This document shows positions 6,279 through 16,070 of a stretch of 64,000 nt of DNA, piece by piece (the first letter of the stretch is position 1; each line of letters opens with the position of its first letter). The position numbers and the translations under genes are program-made. Below the pieces are notes generated by a model. It had not been told where the DNA came from. It worked only from the letters and a program-made list of their open reading frames with translations, and did no database searches. The stretch is from Alphaproteobacteria bacterium (GTDB lineage Bacteria; Pseudomonadota; Alphaproteobacteria; Rs-D84): the NCBI GenBank assembly GCA_017503725.1, contig JAFVSL010000006.1, positions 37,505-101,504 of the forward strand, written 5' to 3'.

Positions 6279-9200
6279 ATGGCAGTAATCCAGAAACTTA
6301 GAAAATCTTTTGGTAAAAGTTTTTTGCAAACTCCGCTTCCTGATTTAGTTGAAATTCAATACGATTCCTACAAAGACTTTTTGCAGGCTGACGTTGCGCC
6401 GCAAAACCGTAAAAACATTGGTTTACAGAACGTGTTCTCGTCAATGTTCCCAATCAAAGACTATGCCGGCATTGCCGACCTGGAATTTGTGGAATATACA
6501 TTGGACAAACCTGTTTACAATGTAAAAGAGTGTATGCTGCGCAATATGACATATTCCAGCAAGCTGAAATTGAAGCTGAGATTGATTTTATGGGATGTCG
6601 CAGAAGATGGTAAAAAGACCCTGCGTGACATCAAGGAACAAGAAATATTTATGGGCGAAGTGCCGTTAATGACCGAACGCGGCAGCTTTATCGCATCCGG
6701 TGTTGAACGTGTTATCGTTTCCCAGATGCATCGTGCCCAGGGCGTTGTGTTTGCAACAACCAAAGAAGCCAAGGTTGCGGGTAATCCGATTACATACACT
6801 GCACGTATCATCCCAGAACACGGTTCTTGGATTGATTTCGAAGAATCCAAGGGTGTAATCTATGTCCGTATCGATCGTCGTCGCAAGGTGCCTGCAACGG
6901 TTCTGTTGCGTTGCTTGCCGGCCGCCGAAGATGAAAAGAAATGGTTGGCCGAACCACGCAAGACCACAATCCGTGGTATGAGTGACACAGAAATCCTGGC
7001 CACATTCTATAACCGCATTGGTTTGAAATTTGATGGCAAAATGTGGATCGGTGATGTTGCATCATTCGAAGGTTTGGATAAATACCGCCTGAATTATGAT
7101 TTAATCAATCCAAAAGATAAAAAAGTCTTGGCATCCAAGGGCGATCGTTTGAACGCGAAACGCTTGAAAAAGATTATGGATGCATCCAAGACATTCGGTA
7201 TCCTGCCAGAATCTTTGATTGGTGAATATCTGTTTGATCCGATTATGTCCGGGGACGAGGTTGTAATGCCATCCGGCACAGAAATCACCGAAGAAGTCTT
7301 GAATGATTTGGATAAAATGAATGTCAAAGAAATCAGCCTGATTTCCATTGACAACACCACAATCACGGCCCATATGCGTAATACTTTGTTGGCTGATAAA
7401 ACCACAAATCGCGAAGAAGCCTTGATTGAAATCTATAACATTATCCGTCCGGGCGAACGCCCAACATTAGAGGCCGCAATCAATCTGTTTATGCGCCAGG
7501 GCTTTGAACCGGCATACTATGATTTGTCGGCGGTTGGTCGTTTCAAGATGAACAAACGTTTAAAGATTGATTCTGGTAAAAAGCCAGAAGATGAACGACT
7601 GTTGACCAAGTCTGATTTCTTGGCGGTATTAAAAACATTAACAAACATTATTGACCGCAAAGACACGGTTGATGATATTGATAACCTGTCAAATCGTCGT
7701 GTTCGCACGGTTGGCGAATTGTTGGAACAGAATTTCCGCACTGGTATGATTCGTATCGAACGTCTGGTACGCGAAGCGTTGTCCAGTCCAAACATTGCCA
7801 ATATGCAACCCCAGGACGTTATCAATGTAAAACCGTTGATGTCATTGGTGTCTGAATTCTTGGGAACATCCCAGTTGTCCCAGTTTATGGATGCATATAA
7901 TCCATTGGCTGAATTGGAACACAAGCGTCTGATTTCGGCATTGGGGCCGGGTGGTTTGAACCGTGAACGTGCGGGTATTGACGTACGTGACGTTCATCCA
8001 ACACACTATGGTCGTTTATGCCCAATTCACACACCCGAAGGTGCAAATATTGGTTTGATTAACCACTTGTCATCTTATGCACGTGTAAATCCATACGGCT
8101 TTATTGAAACACCATACTATGTTGTTGAAAACGGCCGCGTAACAGACAAAATGGTATACCTGACCGCGGACGAAGAATTGGGTCACAAAATTGCCCAGGG
8201 TAACACCCCAACAACAAAAGACGGTGTCTTGGCCGATGAAACGGTAACGGCGCGTGTTGATGGCGAATTTACCATGGTACCAAAGGGCGAAGTTGACTTA
8301 ATCGACGTTGAACCACGCCAGGTGGTATCTATTGCAACGGGCTTGATTCCATTCGTTGAAAACGACGACGCGAACCGTGCATTGATGGGTTCGAACATGC
8401 AGCGCCAGGGCGTTCCATTATTGCGCGTCCAGGCCCCATTGGTCGGAACCGGTATCGAACGCGAGGTTGCGCGTGATTCCCGCACCGGTAAGGTTGCAAA
8501 ACGCAGCGGTGTTGTTGAATCTGTGGATGCAAACCGTATTGTGGTTAAATGTATGAACAGCCGCAACGTTGTAACTGGTGTAGATATCTATAACCTGGAA
8601 AAATTCGAACGCAGCAACAGTGAAACATTGGTTCACCAGAAACCATTGGTAAAGGTTGGCGATCGTATTTCTGCGGGCGACATCATTGCCGACGGTTCAT
8701 CTATGAACTATGGTGAATTGGCATTGGGTCGCAACGTATTGGTTGCGTTTATGCCGTGGCGTGGATATAACTACGAAGACTCAATCGTTATCTCGGAAAA
8801 GATTTCTCGTGACGACGTATTTACATCTGTAAAAATCGTTGAAAAAGAATTCAAGGTACGTGATACCCAGTTGGGCCCAGAAAGTTTCACCCGCGACATT
8901 CCAAACGTCAGCGAAGAAGCATTAAAGAATCTGGACGAATCCGGTATTATCTATGTTGGCGCACGCGTAAAACAGGGCGACATCTTGGTTGGTCGTGTTT
9001 CACCAAAATCTGAAACATTATTAACCCCAGAAGAGGCGCTGTTGCGTAACATCTTTGGTGAAAAGGCCTTGAATGTAAAGGATACATCACTGCGCGTTGG
9101 TCCAAACGAAGAAGGTACAGTTATCGGTGTTAACGTTCTGACCCGTCACGGGGTAAAGAAAGACGAACGTACCCAGATGATTGAATTGCAGAAAATCGAA

Positions 9201-10415
9201 AAGATTAACAAAGACCGCGAAGAAGAAACAAACATCATCGAAAAGGGCTTTGCCGACCAAATCTTCCAAATTGCAGAGGGTATGGTTATCGAATCCGGCA
9301 CCGGCAGTTTGAAACCATTTATTGGCAAAAAACTGACCGCCGAGGTATTCGAAGGCATCCGTCCATCTGATGTGAAAAAGTTGGTCGTTAAAAACAAAGA
9401 AGCACAAGCGAAAATTGACGAACTGCGTGAACAGCACGTTCTGAAATTAAAGCAGTTGAACGAAGAAGCCGATGCCGAAGTTGCCAAAGCAACCGAAAGC
9501 AATTCTTTGAATGCCGGTGTCTTGAAAGAGGTCAAGGTTTACATCGCGCACAAAATGAAGTTGCAGCCGGGTGACAAAATGGCGGGTCGTCACGGAAACA
9601 AGGGTATCGTGTCCAAGGTTGTACCGGTCGAAGATATGCCACACTTGGCGGACGGGACCCCTGTTGACATTGTTCTGAACCCATTGGGCGTACCATCACG
9701 TATGAACATTGGTCAGATTTTGGAAACCCACCTTGGTATGGCGGCACGCACATTGGGTGCACAAATTGGCGCCGTTTTGGACGAAGTAAAGGCAAAACGT
9801 GCGGTTACCGATGATCTGCGCACCATTATGGGCAAGGTTTACGGTACCGAGGTCGCAGAAAAACTGGAAAAAATGACGGACACAGATGTTCGTGCCCAGG
9901 CGGCCTTGTTGCGTGACGGTGTTCCAATGGCAACCCCAACATTCGACGGTGCAACACCCGAAGATATTCGCAGTATGTTGAAATTGGCGGGTCTGCCGGA
10001 AACGGGTCAGTTTGATCTGTACGACGGTATGACGGGTGAAAAGTTTGCACGTCCGGTAACAGTTGGCGTTATGTATATGTTGAAACTGCATCACTTTGTT
10101 GATGAAAAGATTCACGCACGTTCAATTGGTAACTATTCATTGGTAACGCAACAGCCATTGTCTGGTAAGGCCCACATGGGTGGCCAGCGTTTGGGTGAAA
10201 TGGAAGTGTGGGCACTGGAAGCCCACGGTGCCGCCCACCTGTTGCGCGAAATGTTGACGGTTAAATCTGACGATATCACCGGCCGAAACAAGATGTACGA
10301 ATCCATCATTTCCGGCAGCAATGATATCCAGACCGGAACCCCAGAAGCATTCAACGTATTCGTTCGCGAATTGCGTGGATTGGGTCTGGCAATGACACCA
10401 AAGAAAGTAGATTAG
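6279..10415 (+). CDS. rpoB: DNA-directed RNA polymerase subunit beta
   Basis: Catalytic beta subunit; 1378 residues, typical for Alphaproteobacteria. The rifampicin cluster I region ([18 protein letters not shown] then [13 protein letters not shown]) and the downstream [18 protein letters not shown] are plain. The C-terminal end has the [20 protein letters not shown] block that pairs with beta-prime. The ATG at 6279 is chosen because AAAAAAGGAC lies 8-9 nt upstream. An extension to 6246 would cover the ribosome site. Compared with E. coli, Leu stands at the position of Arg529, Tyr at Asn518 and Ala at Ser522, all in the rifampicin pocket region. Separated from rpoC by a nested hairpin spacer. 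Confidence 0.98.
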   Translation: MAVIQKLRKSFGKSFLQTPLPDLVEIQYDSYKDFLQADVAPQNRKNIGLQNVFSSMFPIKDYAGIADLEFVEYTLDKPVYNVKECMLRNMTYSSKLKLKLRLILWDVAEDGKKTLRDIKEQEIFMGEVPLMTERGSFIASGVERVIVSQMHRAQGVVFATTKEAKVAGNPITYTARIIPEHGSWIDFEESKGVIYVRIDRRRKVPATVLLRCLPAAEDEKKWLAEPRKTTIRGMSDTEILATFYNRIGLKFDGKMWIGDVASFEGLDKYRLNYDLINPKDKKVLASKGDRLNAKRLKKIMDASKTFGILPESLIGEYLFDPIMSGDEVVMPSGTEITEEVLNDLDKMNVKEISLISIDNTTITAHMRNTLLADKTTNREEALIEIYNIIRPGERPTLEAAINLFMRQGFEPAYYDLSAVGRFKMNKRLKIDSGKKPEDERLLTKSDFLAVLKTLTNIIDRKDTVDDIDNLSNRRVRTVGELLEQNFRTGMIRIERLVREALSSPNIANMQPQDVINVKPLMSLVSEFLGTSQLSQFMDAYNPLAELEHKRLISALGPGGLNRERAGIDVRDVHPTHYGRLCPIHTPEGANIGLINHLSSYARVNPYGFIETPYYVVENGRVTDKMVYLTADEELGHKIAQGNTPTTKDGVLADETVTARVDGEFTMVPKGEVDLIDVEPRQVVSIATGLIPFVENDDANRALMGSNMQRQGVPLLRVQAPLVGTGIEREVARDSRTGKVAKRSGVVESVDANRIVVKCMNSRNVVTGVDIYNLEKFERSNSETLVHQKPLVKVGDRISAGDIIADGSSMNYGELALGRNVLVAFMPWRGYNYEDSIVISEKISRDDVFTSVKIVEKEFKVRDTQLGPESFTRDIPNVSEEALKNLDESGIIYVGARVKQGDILVGRVSPKSETLLTPEEALLRNIFGEKALNVKDTSLRVGPNEEGTVIGVNVLTRHGVKKDERTQMIELQKIEKINKDREEETNIIEKGFADQIFQIAEGMVIESGTGSLKPFIGKKLTAEVFEGIRPSDVKKLVVKNKEAQAKIDELREQHVLKLKQLNEEADAEVAKATESNSLNAGVLKEVKVYIAHKMKLQPGDKMAGRHGNKGIVSKVVPVEDMPHLADGTPVDIVLNPLGVPSRMNIGQILETHLGMAARTLGAQIGAVLDEVKAKRAVTDDLRTIMGKVYGTEVAEKLEKMTDTDVRAQAALLRDGVPMATPTFDGATPEDIRSMLKLAGLPETGQFDLYDGMTGEKFARPVTVGVMYMLKLHHFVDEKIHARSIGNYSLVTQQPLSGKAHMGGQRLGEMEVWALEAHGAAHLLREMLTVKSDDITGRNKMYESIISGSNDIQTGTPEAFNVFVRELRGLGLAMTPKKVD

Positions 10416-10473
10416 TTGTTAGCATTGGTGTGGGGCATCATCCCCACACCCTAACCACTAGCCACTAACAACT
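10414..10473 (+). promoter_or_regulatory. Nested hairpin between rpoB and rpoC
   Basis: An outer stem AGTTGTTAG (10414-10422) / CTAACAACT (10465-10473) encloses an inner 9-bp GC-rich stem GGTGTGGGG (10427-10435) / CCCCACACC (10442-10450). There is no U-tract, so this is more likely an RNA processing or stability element than a terminator. The outer arm starts within the rpoB stop codon. Confidence 0.65.
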
Positions 10474-10503
10474 AAAAACTATTTTAAAATGGAGCAAAAT
10501 ATA

Positions 10504-13500
10504 ATGAGCAATATGTTGCAAAAGATATTTGGACAAATCGAAACCAAGGAACAGTTTGATGCATTGCGTATTACCATTGCGTCACCCGAAGAAATTCTGT
10601 CTTGGTCCTTTGGCGAAGTGAAAAAACCTGAAACAATCAACTATCACTCGCTGAAACCAGAGGCCGAAGGACTGTTCTGTCAGCAGATTTTTGGTCCGGT
10701 CAAAGATTACGAATGCGCCTGTGGTAAATATAAACGCATTAAATTCCGTGGCGTTGTTTGCGAACGTTGCGGCGTAGAGGTTGGCCCATCCGCCGTTCGT
10801 CGTGAACGTATGGGGCATATTAAATTGGCAATGCCGGTTGCGCATACGTGGTTTTTGCGCGAGGGCAAGATTGCAACCCTGTTGAACAATCTGCCACAAA
10901 AGAAACTGGAACAGGTTATTTCATACGACGCATACATTGTTATTGAACCAGGCTTAACAAACCTGAAACTGTACGATGTAATCAGCGAAGATGAATACCA
11001 GGCCGCCGTCGAAGAATTTGGCGCGGATGCATTCCGCGTTGGTATCGGTGCCGAAGGTGTTCGTTCAATCATTGAAAACCTGGATATGGGTGATGAACGT
11101 ACACGCCTGCGCGCAGAATTGGCGGATACAAAATCTGAAACAAAACGCAAATCTATTATTAAACAATTAAAATTGGTCGAAGCCTTCTTGGATTCCAAGA
11201 CCAATCCAGCATGGATGATGCCGGATATTATCCCGGTTATTCCACCGGATATGCGTCCATTGGTTACATTGGATGCGGGACATGTTGCGGCATCTGACCT
11301 GAATGATTTGTATCGTCGCGTTATCATCCGTAATAACCGTCTGAAACGCTTTATGGAAATGCACGCGCCAGACATCATCGTACGTAACGAAAAACGTATG
11401 TTACAAGAGGCGGTTGATTCCCTGTTCGATAACGGTCACAAGGCACGTCCAATGGTTTCCCAGAACCGTCGTCCATTGAAATCATTGTCTGATTCATTGC
11501 GCGGTAAATCTGGTCGTTTCCGTATGAATATGTTGGGTAAACGTGTGGACTATTCCGGTCGTTCGGTTATCGTATCTGGCCCAACATTGAAACTGCACCA
11601 GGTGGGTTTGCCAAAAACAATGGCGCTGGAATTGTTTAAACCATTTGTTTATGCGCGCTTGTTGGCTGGGGACTATGCAAATACATTGAAAACCGCCCGC
11701 AAGATGGTTGAAAACGGCGAAGATGTCGTATGGGAAATCCTGGAAAAGGTTATCTATGAACATCCAGTTCTGTTGAACCGTGCACCAACATTGCACCGTT
11801 TGTCTCTGCTGGCATTTGAACCGGTATTGATTGAGGGCAAGGCAATCCGTCTGCATCCATTGGTATGTAAGGGCTTTAATGCTGACTTTGACGGTGACCA
11901 GATGTCTGTTCACGTTCCAATTTCCCTAGAAGCGCAGTTAGAAGCACGTACATTGATGCTGTCATCAAACAACGTATTGTCACCTGCGAACGGTGAACCT
12001 ATGATTGTTCCATCCCAGGACATGGTATTGGGTGTTTATTACATCTCGTTGATTGATGGCGAACACACCGATAAATCACCACGTTTTGCGAATATGGACG
12101 AAGTGAAATTGGCATTGGAAAACAAGACAATTACACTGCACACACCAATTGTTGCACGTATCAACGGCAAAACATATAAAACAACGGCGGGTCGTATGAT
12201 TTTGGGTGAATTATTGCCAAAGTCTGACAAAATGCCATTTGATTTGGTGAACAAGGTTATGCCGGTGAAAGAAATCAAGGCTTTGTTGGCGACAACATAC
12301 GAACGTTGTGGCGACAAAGAAACGATTTTGTTGGCAGACGCGCTGAAAAATACTGGTTTTGAACAGGCTGCACGCAGTGGTATTTCCATTGGTTATGACG
12401 ACATTGTTATTCCAGCGGAAAAGAAAGAAATCATCGCGCAATCTGAAAAGGCCGCCGAAGAAATCGAAGAACAATATCAGAACGGTTTGTTGTCTGGTGG
12501 TGAACGCTATAACAAACTGGTCGATATGTGGCAGAAAACAACCGACAAACTGGGTGATATGGCGTATGCTGCGCTGGGTAAATCAACCGGTGACAATTGG
12601 AATTCTGTATATATGATGGCGTTATCTGGTGCCCGTGGTTCCAAACGTCAGATTCAGCAGTTGGCCGGTATGCGTGGTATGATGCAGAAACCAGACGGAT
12701 CTATTATTGAGGTTCCAATTATCTCGAACTTTAAAGAAGGTCTGACTATGTCTGAATACTTTACATCCACCCACGGTGCGCGTAAGGGTATGTCGGACAC
12801 GGCGTTAAAGACTGCTGACGCGGGTTACCTGACACGTCGTTTGGTTGAATTGGCACAAAATACCGTTATTACCGAACACGATTGTGGAACAACTGAATTC
12901 ATCACGGCAAAGCCGGTTTACACGGGTTCAACACTGTCTGTTCCATTGGGTGATGTTGTATTGGGTCGCACGGCGGCACACGACATTGTTCACCCATTGA
13001 CCAAGGAAGTCATTGTCCCAGCCGGTGAATTGATTACCAAGGCCGCGTCCAAGGCGATTAACGAATCTGGTCTGCCATCTGTTGATGTTCGCAGTGTTCT
13101 GACGTGTTGCAGTGACGGTCTGTGTGCGAAATGTTATGGTATGGACCTGTCACGTAATGCATTGGTACACGTCGGCGAAGCCGTTGGTGTTATCGCGGGT
13201 CAGTCCATTGGTGAACCAGGTACCCAGTTGACATTGCGTACCTTCCACATTGGTGGTATTGCGGCCGGTGGCACCGACAGTCACTTTATCGAAGTTCCGG
13301 TTGCGGGTCGCATCAAATTGATTGGTGTTAATACAATTAAGAACAGTGCTGGTCGTGTTGTTGTCTTGTCACGCAACGGTAAAATTGCCATTGTCGATGA
13401 CGCGGACAAAGAATTGTTCAGCTGTGCATTACCATATGCATCTATGTTGATTGTTAACGATGGCGACAGCGTTGAAAAAGGCGCCAAGGTTGCCGAATGG

Positions 13501-14613
13501 GATCCATATTCCAACACAATCATCGCCGAGGCCGATGGTACCGTAAACTATAACGACCTGGTTGAAAACGTATCGTTCCAAGAAGAAGTTGATTCTATGA
13601 CCGGTATCGTTTCACGCAAGGTTATTAACTGGAAGACAAATACCAAGAAAGCCCTGAAACCGGCGGTCACATTGGTCGATGCCAAGGGTAACGTGATATC
13701 TTTGGGTGGTAAAAAGATTGCGGAATATCTGTTGCCAATCTATTCGATATTGAACGTTGCAAATGGTGACACGGTTCACGCGGGCGACATTTTGGCACGT
13801 ATCCCGGTTCAGACAAAACGTACCGGCGACATTACGGGCGGTCTGCCACGTGTTAATGAATTATTGGAAGTACGTCGTCCAACAAATCCGGCCTTGTTGG
13901 CGGAAATCGATGGTACGGTTGATTTGGAAGATGCCAAATCAAAAATCATTATCCGTATTGAACCGACCGACGGCAGTGCACCGGTTGAATATGCGGTGCC
14001 AAAGGGTACAAACCTGTTGGTTCGCAGTGGTGACGTTGTCAAAAAGGCTGACAAATTGGTTGATGGTGACCCTGTACCACAAGATATCTTGCGTATCTTG
14101 GGCCAGAAAGCCCTGGCAACATTTATGGTTGACCAGATTCAGCAGGTTTACCGCCTTCAGGGTGTGACAATTAACGACAAGCATATCGAAATCTTGATAC
14201 GTGAAATGACACGTCGTGTTGAAATCACGAATCCGGGTGATACCGGCTTCCTGATGGGCCAGGTTGTTGACCGTGTTGATTTCGAAGAAGAAAATGCCCG
14301 TGTTGCCCGTGATGGTGGCAGATTGGCTGAGGCATCCCAGGTCTTGGTTGGTTTGACACGTGCGTCCCTGACATCACGTTCGTTTATATCGAACGCATCG
14401 TTCCAACAGACAACCAAAGTGTTGGTAGACGCCGCAATTTCCGGTTCAACCGACAAATTGGTTGGTATCAACGAAAACCTGATTGTTGGTCGTTTGATTC
14501 CAATTGGAACGGGTGCATATGTCCGTCGTGTACGCGAAATCGCCAAAGAAGAAGAAAAGGCGGAACGTCTTGCACGCGAAGGCAACACCCAGCAGCAATT
14601 GTTGGATATATAA
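10504..14613 (+). CDS. rpoC: DNA-directed RNA polymerase subunit beta-prime
   Basis: Catalytic beta-prime subunit, 1369 residues. Features in order: the N-terminal zinc site (CACGKYKRIKFRGVVCERCG); the clamp; the active-centre loop NADFDGDQM with its three Mg-binding aspartates; the trigger loop/bridge region; the second zinc ribbon (CCSDGLCAKCYGMD); and a C-terminal FQQTTKVLVDAAI domain. The ATG at 10504 follows GGAG by 9 nt; an ATG at 10489 overlaps that site and is rejected. The str operon (rpsL, rpsG, fusA, tuf) that often follows rpoC is absent; rpmF and plsX follow instead. Confidence 0.98.
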   Translation: MSNMLQKIFGQIETKEQFDALRITIASPEEILSWSFGEVKKPETINYHSLKPEAEGLFCQQIFGPVKDYECACGKYKRIKFRGVVCERCGVEVGPSAVRRERMGHIKLAMPVAHTWFLREGKIATLLNNLPQKKLEQVISYDAYIVIEPGLTNLKLYDVISEDEYQAAVEEFGADAFRVGIGAEGVRSIIENLDMGDERTRLRAELADTKSETKRKSIIKQLKLVEAFLDSKTNPAWMMPDIIPVIPPDMRPLVTLDAGHVAASDLNDLYRRVIIRNNRLKRFMEMHAPDIIVRNEKRMLQEAVDSLFDNGHKARPMVSQNRRPLKSLSDSLRGKSGRFRMNMLGKRVDYSGRSVIVSGPTLKLHQVGLPKTMALELFKPFVYARLLAGDYANTLKTARKMVENGEDVVWEILEKVIYEHPVLLNRAPTLHRLSLLAFEPVLIEGKAIRLHPLVCKGFNADFDGDQMSVHVPISLEAQLEARTLMLSSNNVLSPANGEPMIVPSQDMVLGVYYISLIDGEHTDKSPRFANMDEVKLALENKTITLHTPIVARINGKTYKTTAGRMILGELLPKSDKMPFDLVNKVMPVKEIKALLATTYERCGDKETILLADALKNTGFEQAARSGISIGYDDIVIPAEKKEIIAQSEKAAEEIEEQYQNGLLSGGERYNKLVDMWQKTTDKLGDMAYAALGKSTGDNWNSVYMMALSGARGSKRQIQQLAGMRGMMQKPDGSIIEVPIISNFKEGLTMSEYFTSTHGARKGMSDTALKTADAGYLTRRLVELAQNTVITEHDCGTTEFITAKPVYTGSTLSVPLGDVVLGRTAAHDIVHPLTKEVIVPAGELITKAASKAINESGLPSVDVRSVLTCCSDGLCAKCYGMDLSRNALVHVGEAVGVIAGQSIGEPGTQLTLRTFHIGGIAAGGTDSHFIEVPVAGRIKLIGVNTIKNSAGRVVVLSRNGKIAIVDDADKELFSCALPYASMLIVNDGDSVEKGAKVAEWDPYSNTIIAEADGTVNYNDLVENVSFQEEVDSMTGIVSRKVINWKTNTKKALKPAVTLVDAKGNVISLGGKKIAEYLLPIYSILNVANGDTVHAGDILARIPVQTKRTGDITGGLPRVNELLEVRRPTNPALLAEIDGTVDLEDAKSKIIIRIEPTDGSAPVEYAVPKGTNLLVRSGDVVKKADKLVDGDPVPQDILRILGQKALATFMVDQIQQVYRLQGVTINDKHIEILIREMTRRVEITNPGDTGFLMGQVVDRVDFEEENARVARDGGRLAEASQVLVGLTRASLTSRSFISNASFQQTTKVLVDAAISGSTDKLVGINENLIVGRLIPIGTGAYVRRVREIAKEEEKAERLAREGNTQQQLLDI

Positions 14614-14719
14614 AAACCAACACATCCCCGGTTAAAACCCGGGGGTGTGTAAACTTTTGCTTGCAAAACGGGAATATTTGAATAAAATAAGCATTCGGAA
14701 AATATAAAAGGATAATAAA

Positions 14720-14869
14720 ATGGCAACGCCAAGAAGTAAAACAAGTAAATCACGCAGCGCCCAGCGTCGCTCTCACGATGCATTGTCTGTTATGCCAAGC
14801 AGCGTATGCAAGGTCTGCGGTGAAAAGAAGCGCCCACATCACGTTTGTGCGGCTTGTGGTGCAAAATAA
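14720..14869 (+). CDS. rpmF: 50S ribosomal protein L32
   Basis: A 49-residue large-subunit protein. It begins MATPRSKTSKSRSAQRRSHD, the basic tail of L32, and ends in a zinc ribbon with CKVCG and CAACG (two CxxC pairs). The ATG lies 9 nt after AAAAGGA. The usual alphaproteobacterial partner plsX follows, but a strong terminator-like hairpin separates them. Confidence 0.95.
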   Translation: MATPRSKTSKSRSAQRRSHDALSVMPSSVCKVCGEKKRPHHVCAACGAK

Positions 14870-14886
14870 TTTAACTAAAAATTCGG

Positions 14887-14928
14887 GGCAGATTTGACCG
14901 CGGGCCCGTGGTCTGTCTGCCGTTTTTT
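14887..14928 (+). terminator. Intrinsic terminator between rpmF and plsX, abutting the plsX start
   Basis: GGCAGA (14887-14892) pairs with TCTGCC (14916-14921). GACC pairs with GGTC inside it, and a CGGGCCCG palindrome sits at the tip. TTTTTT (14923-14928) follows. The plsX ATG is only 8 nt after the T-tract and has no Shine-Dalgarno element, so translation of plsX must rely on read-through or on an alternative transcript end. Confidence 0.75.
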
Positions 14929-14936
14929 ATATTGCT

Positions 14937-16004
14937 ATGTCAGAACAAAAGAAAATTATTGCTGTTGATGCTATGAGTGGGGACAAGGGCCCATCGGCCG
15001 TCCTGGGGGGCATTAACCAGTTCTTATATCAAAATGGCGAAGACAAAGTTCATTTCCGCCTGTTTGGTGACGAAAAACGTCTGCGCCGTATGTTGACTAA
15101 ATACCCGCGCGTCGGCCGTAATGTAGAGGTTGTACACGCCCCCGGCGTTATCAAGGGAACGGATAAAATTATGGATATCGTTCGTCACGCCCAGGATACG
15201 TCTATGTATATGGCAATCAAAGACGTCCGCGAAGGCAACGCCGCCGCCGTCGTCAGTGCGGGTAACACCGGTGTTTTAATGTCACTGTCAAAATTGGCAT
15301 TAAAGACGGTTGATGGTATTGCGCGTCCGGCGATTACAACGATGTTGCCATCTGGTGCCGGCGATGATCGTGTGGTCGTTTTGGACCTGGGGGCAAATGT
15401 TCAGTGTGATGAATCTATTTTGTTTGACTTTGCCGTCCTGGGCAGTGTTTATGCCGAGGTTATTGGAAAAATGCCAAAACCAAAATTAGGTGTACTGAAT
15501 ATCGGATCCGAAGAAACCAAGGGTAACGAAACCCTGGTGCACTTGAATCACGTTCTGACCGAACACAAAGATGAATTGCCATACGAATATCTGGGCTTTG
15601 TAGAGGCTAATGATATCAGTGCCGGCCGTGTTCAGGTGGTTGTCACCGACGGCTTTACCGGCAATATCGTATTAAAAACGGTCGAAGGTACCGCAAAATT
15701 GATTAAACGTGTTATCGTTGAAAATTTCAAGAAATCAATTTTGGCAATGATGGGTGCGTTCTTCTTGGTCCACGTATTTAAACGGTTAAAGCATAAAATT
15801 GACCCGCGTTCATATGCGGGCGCGGTGTTCCTGGGGCTAAAGGGGTTTGCGGTAAAAACCCATGGAAACAGTGATGCCCTGGCATTTGCAAATTCATTAA
15901 AGTATGCATCAGATTTGATTCACGCAAATTTAAATGGTCTGATTGCAGAACGTGCAAAATCGGTCGAGCCGATACGTAATCAGTTACAACAGGAAAAACA
16001 ATAA
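14937..16004 (+). CDS. plsX: Phosphate acyltransferase PlsX
   Basis: PlsX makes acyl-phosphate from acyl-ACP for phosphatidic acid synthesis and is a peripheral membrane enzyme. The product is 355 residues, the family norm. The N terminus IIAVDAMSGDKGPSAVLGG matches the PlsX signature (IAVDAMGGDxAP), with Ser replacing the first Gly. Later blocks include VSAGNTGVLMSLSKL, KPKLGVLNIGSEETKGNE and VVTDGFTGNIVLKTVEG. It usually sits in rpmF-plsX-fabH-ihfA; here fabH-ihfA is 8.5 kb away. The first ATG gives a normal-length protein although the ribosome site is missing and a terminator hairpin directly precedes it. Confidence 0.96.
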   Translation: MSEQKKIIAVDAMSGDKGPSAVLGGINQFLYQNGEDKVHFRLFGDEKRLRRMLTKYPRVGRNVEVVHAPGVIKGTDKIMDIVRHAQDTSMYMAIKDVREGNAAAVVSAGNTGVLMSLSKLALKTVDGIARPAITTMLPSGAGDDRVVVLDLGANVQCDESILFDFAVLGSVYAEVIGKMPKPKLGVLNIGSEETKGNETLVHLNHVLTEHKDELPYEYLGFVEANDISAGRVQVVVTDGFTGNIVLKTVEGTAKLIKRVIVENFKKSILAMMGAFFLVHVFKRLKHKIDPRSYAGAVFLGLKGFAVKTHGNSDALAFANSLKYASDLIHANLNGLIAERAKSVEPIRNQLQQEKQ

Positions 16005-16070
16005 AAATCCCGCATTTCGGGCCCCACGCAAACATTCATTTGCGTGGGTGAACATTCGCGGGATTTTTTT
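16003..16070. terminator. Bidirectional nested terminator between plsX and the PLD-like lipoprotein
   Basis: Inner 10-bp stem CCCACGCAAA (16023-16032) / TTTGCGTGGG (16039-16048); outer stem AAATCCCGC / GCGGGATTT, followed by a T-tract on the plus strand and preceded by an A-tract that serves the minus strand. It separates two convergent genes. Confidence 0.88.
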
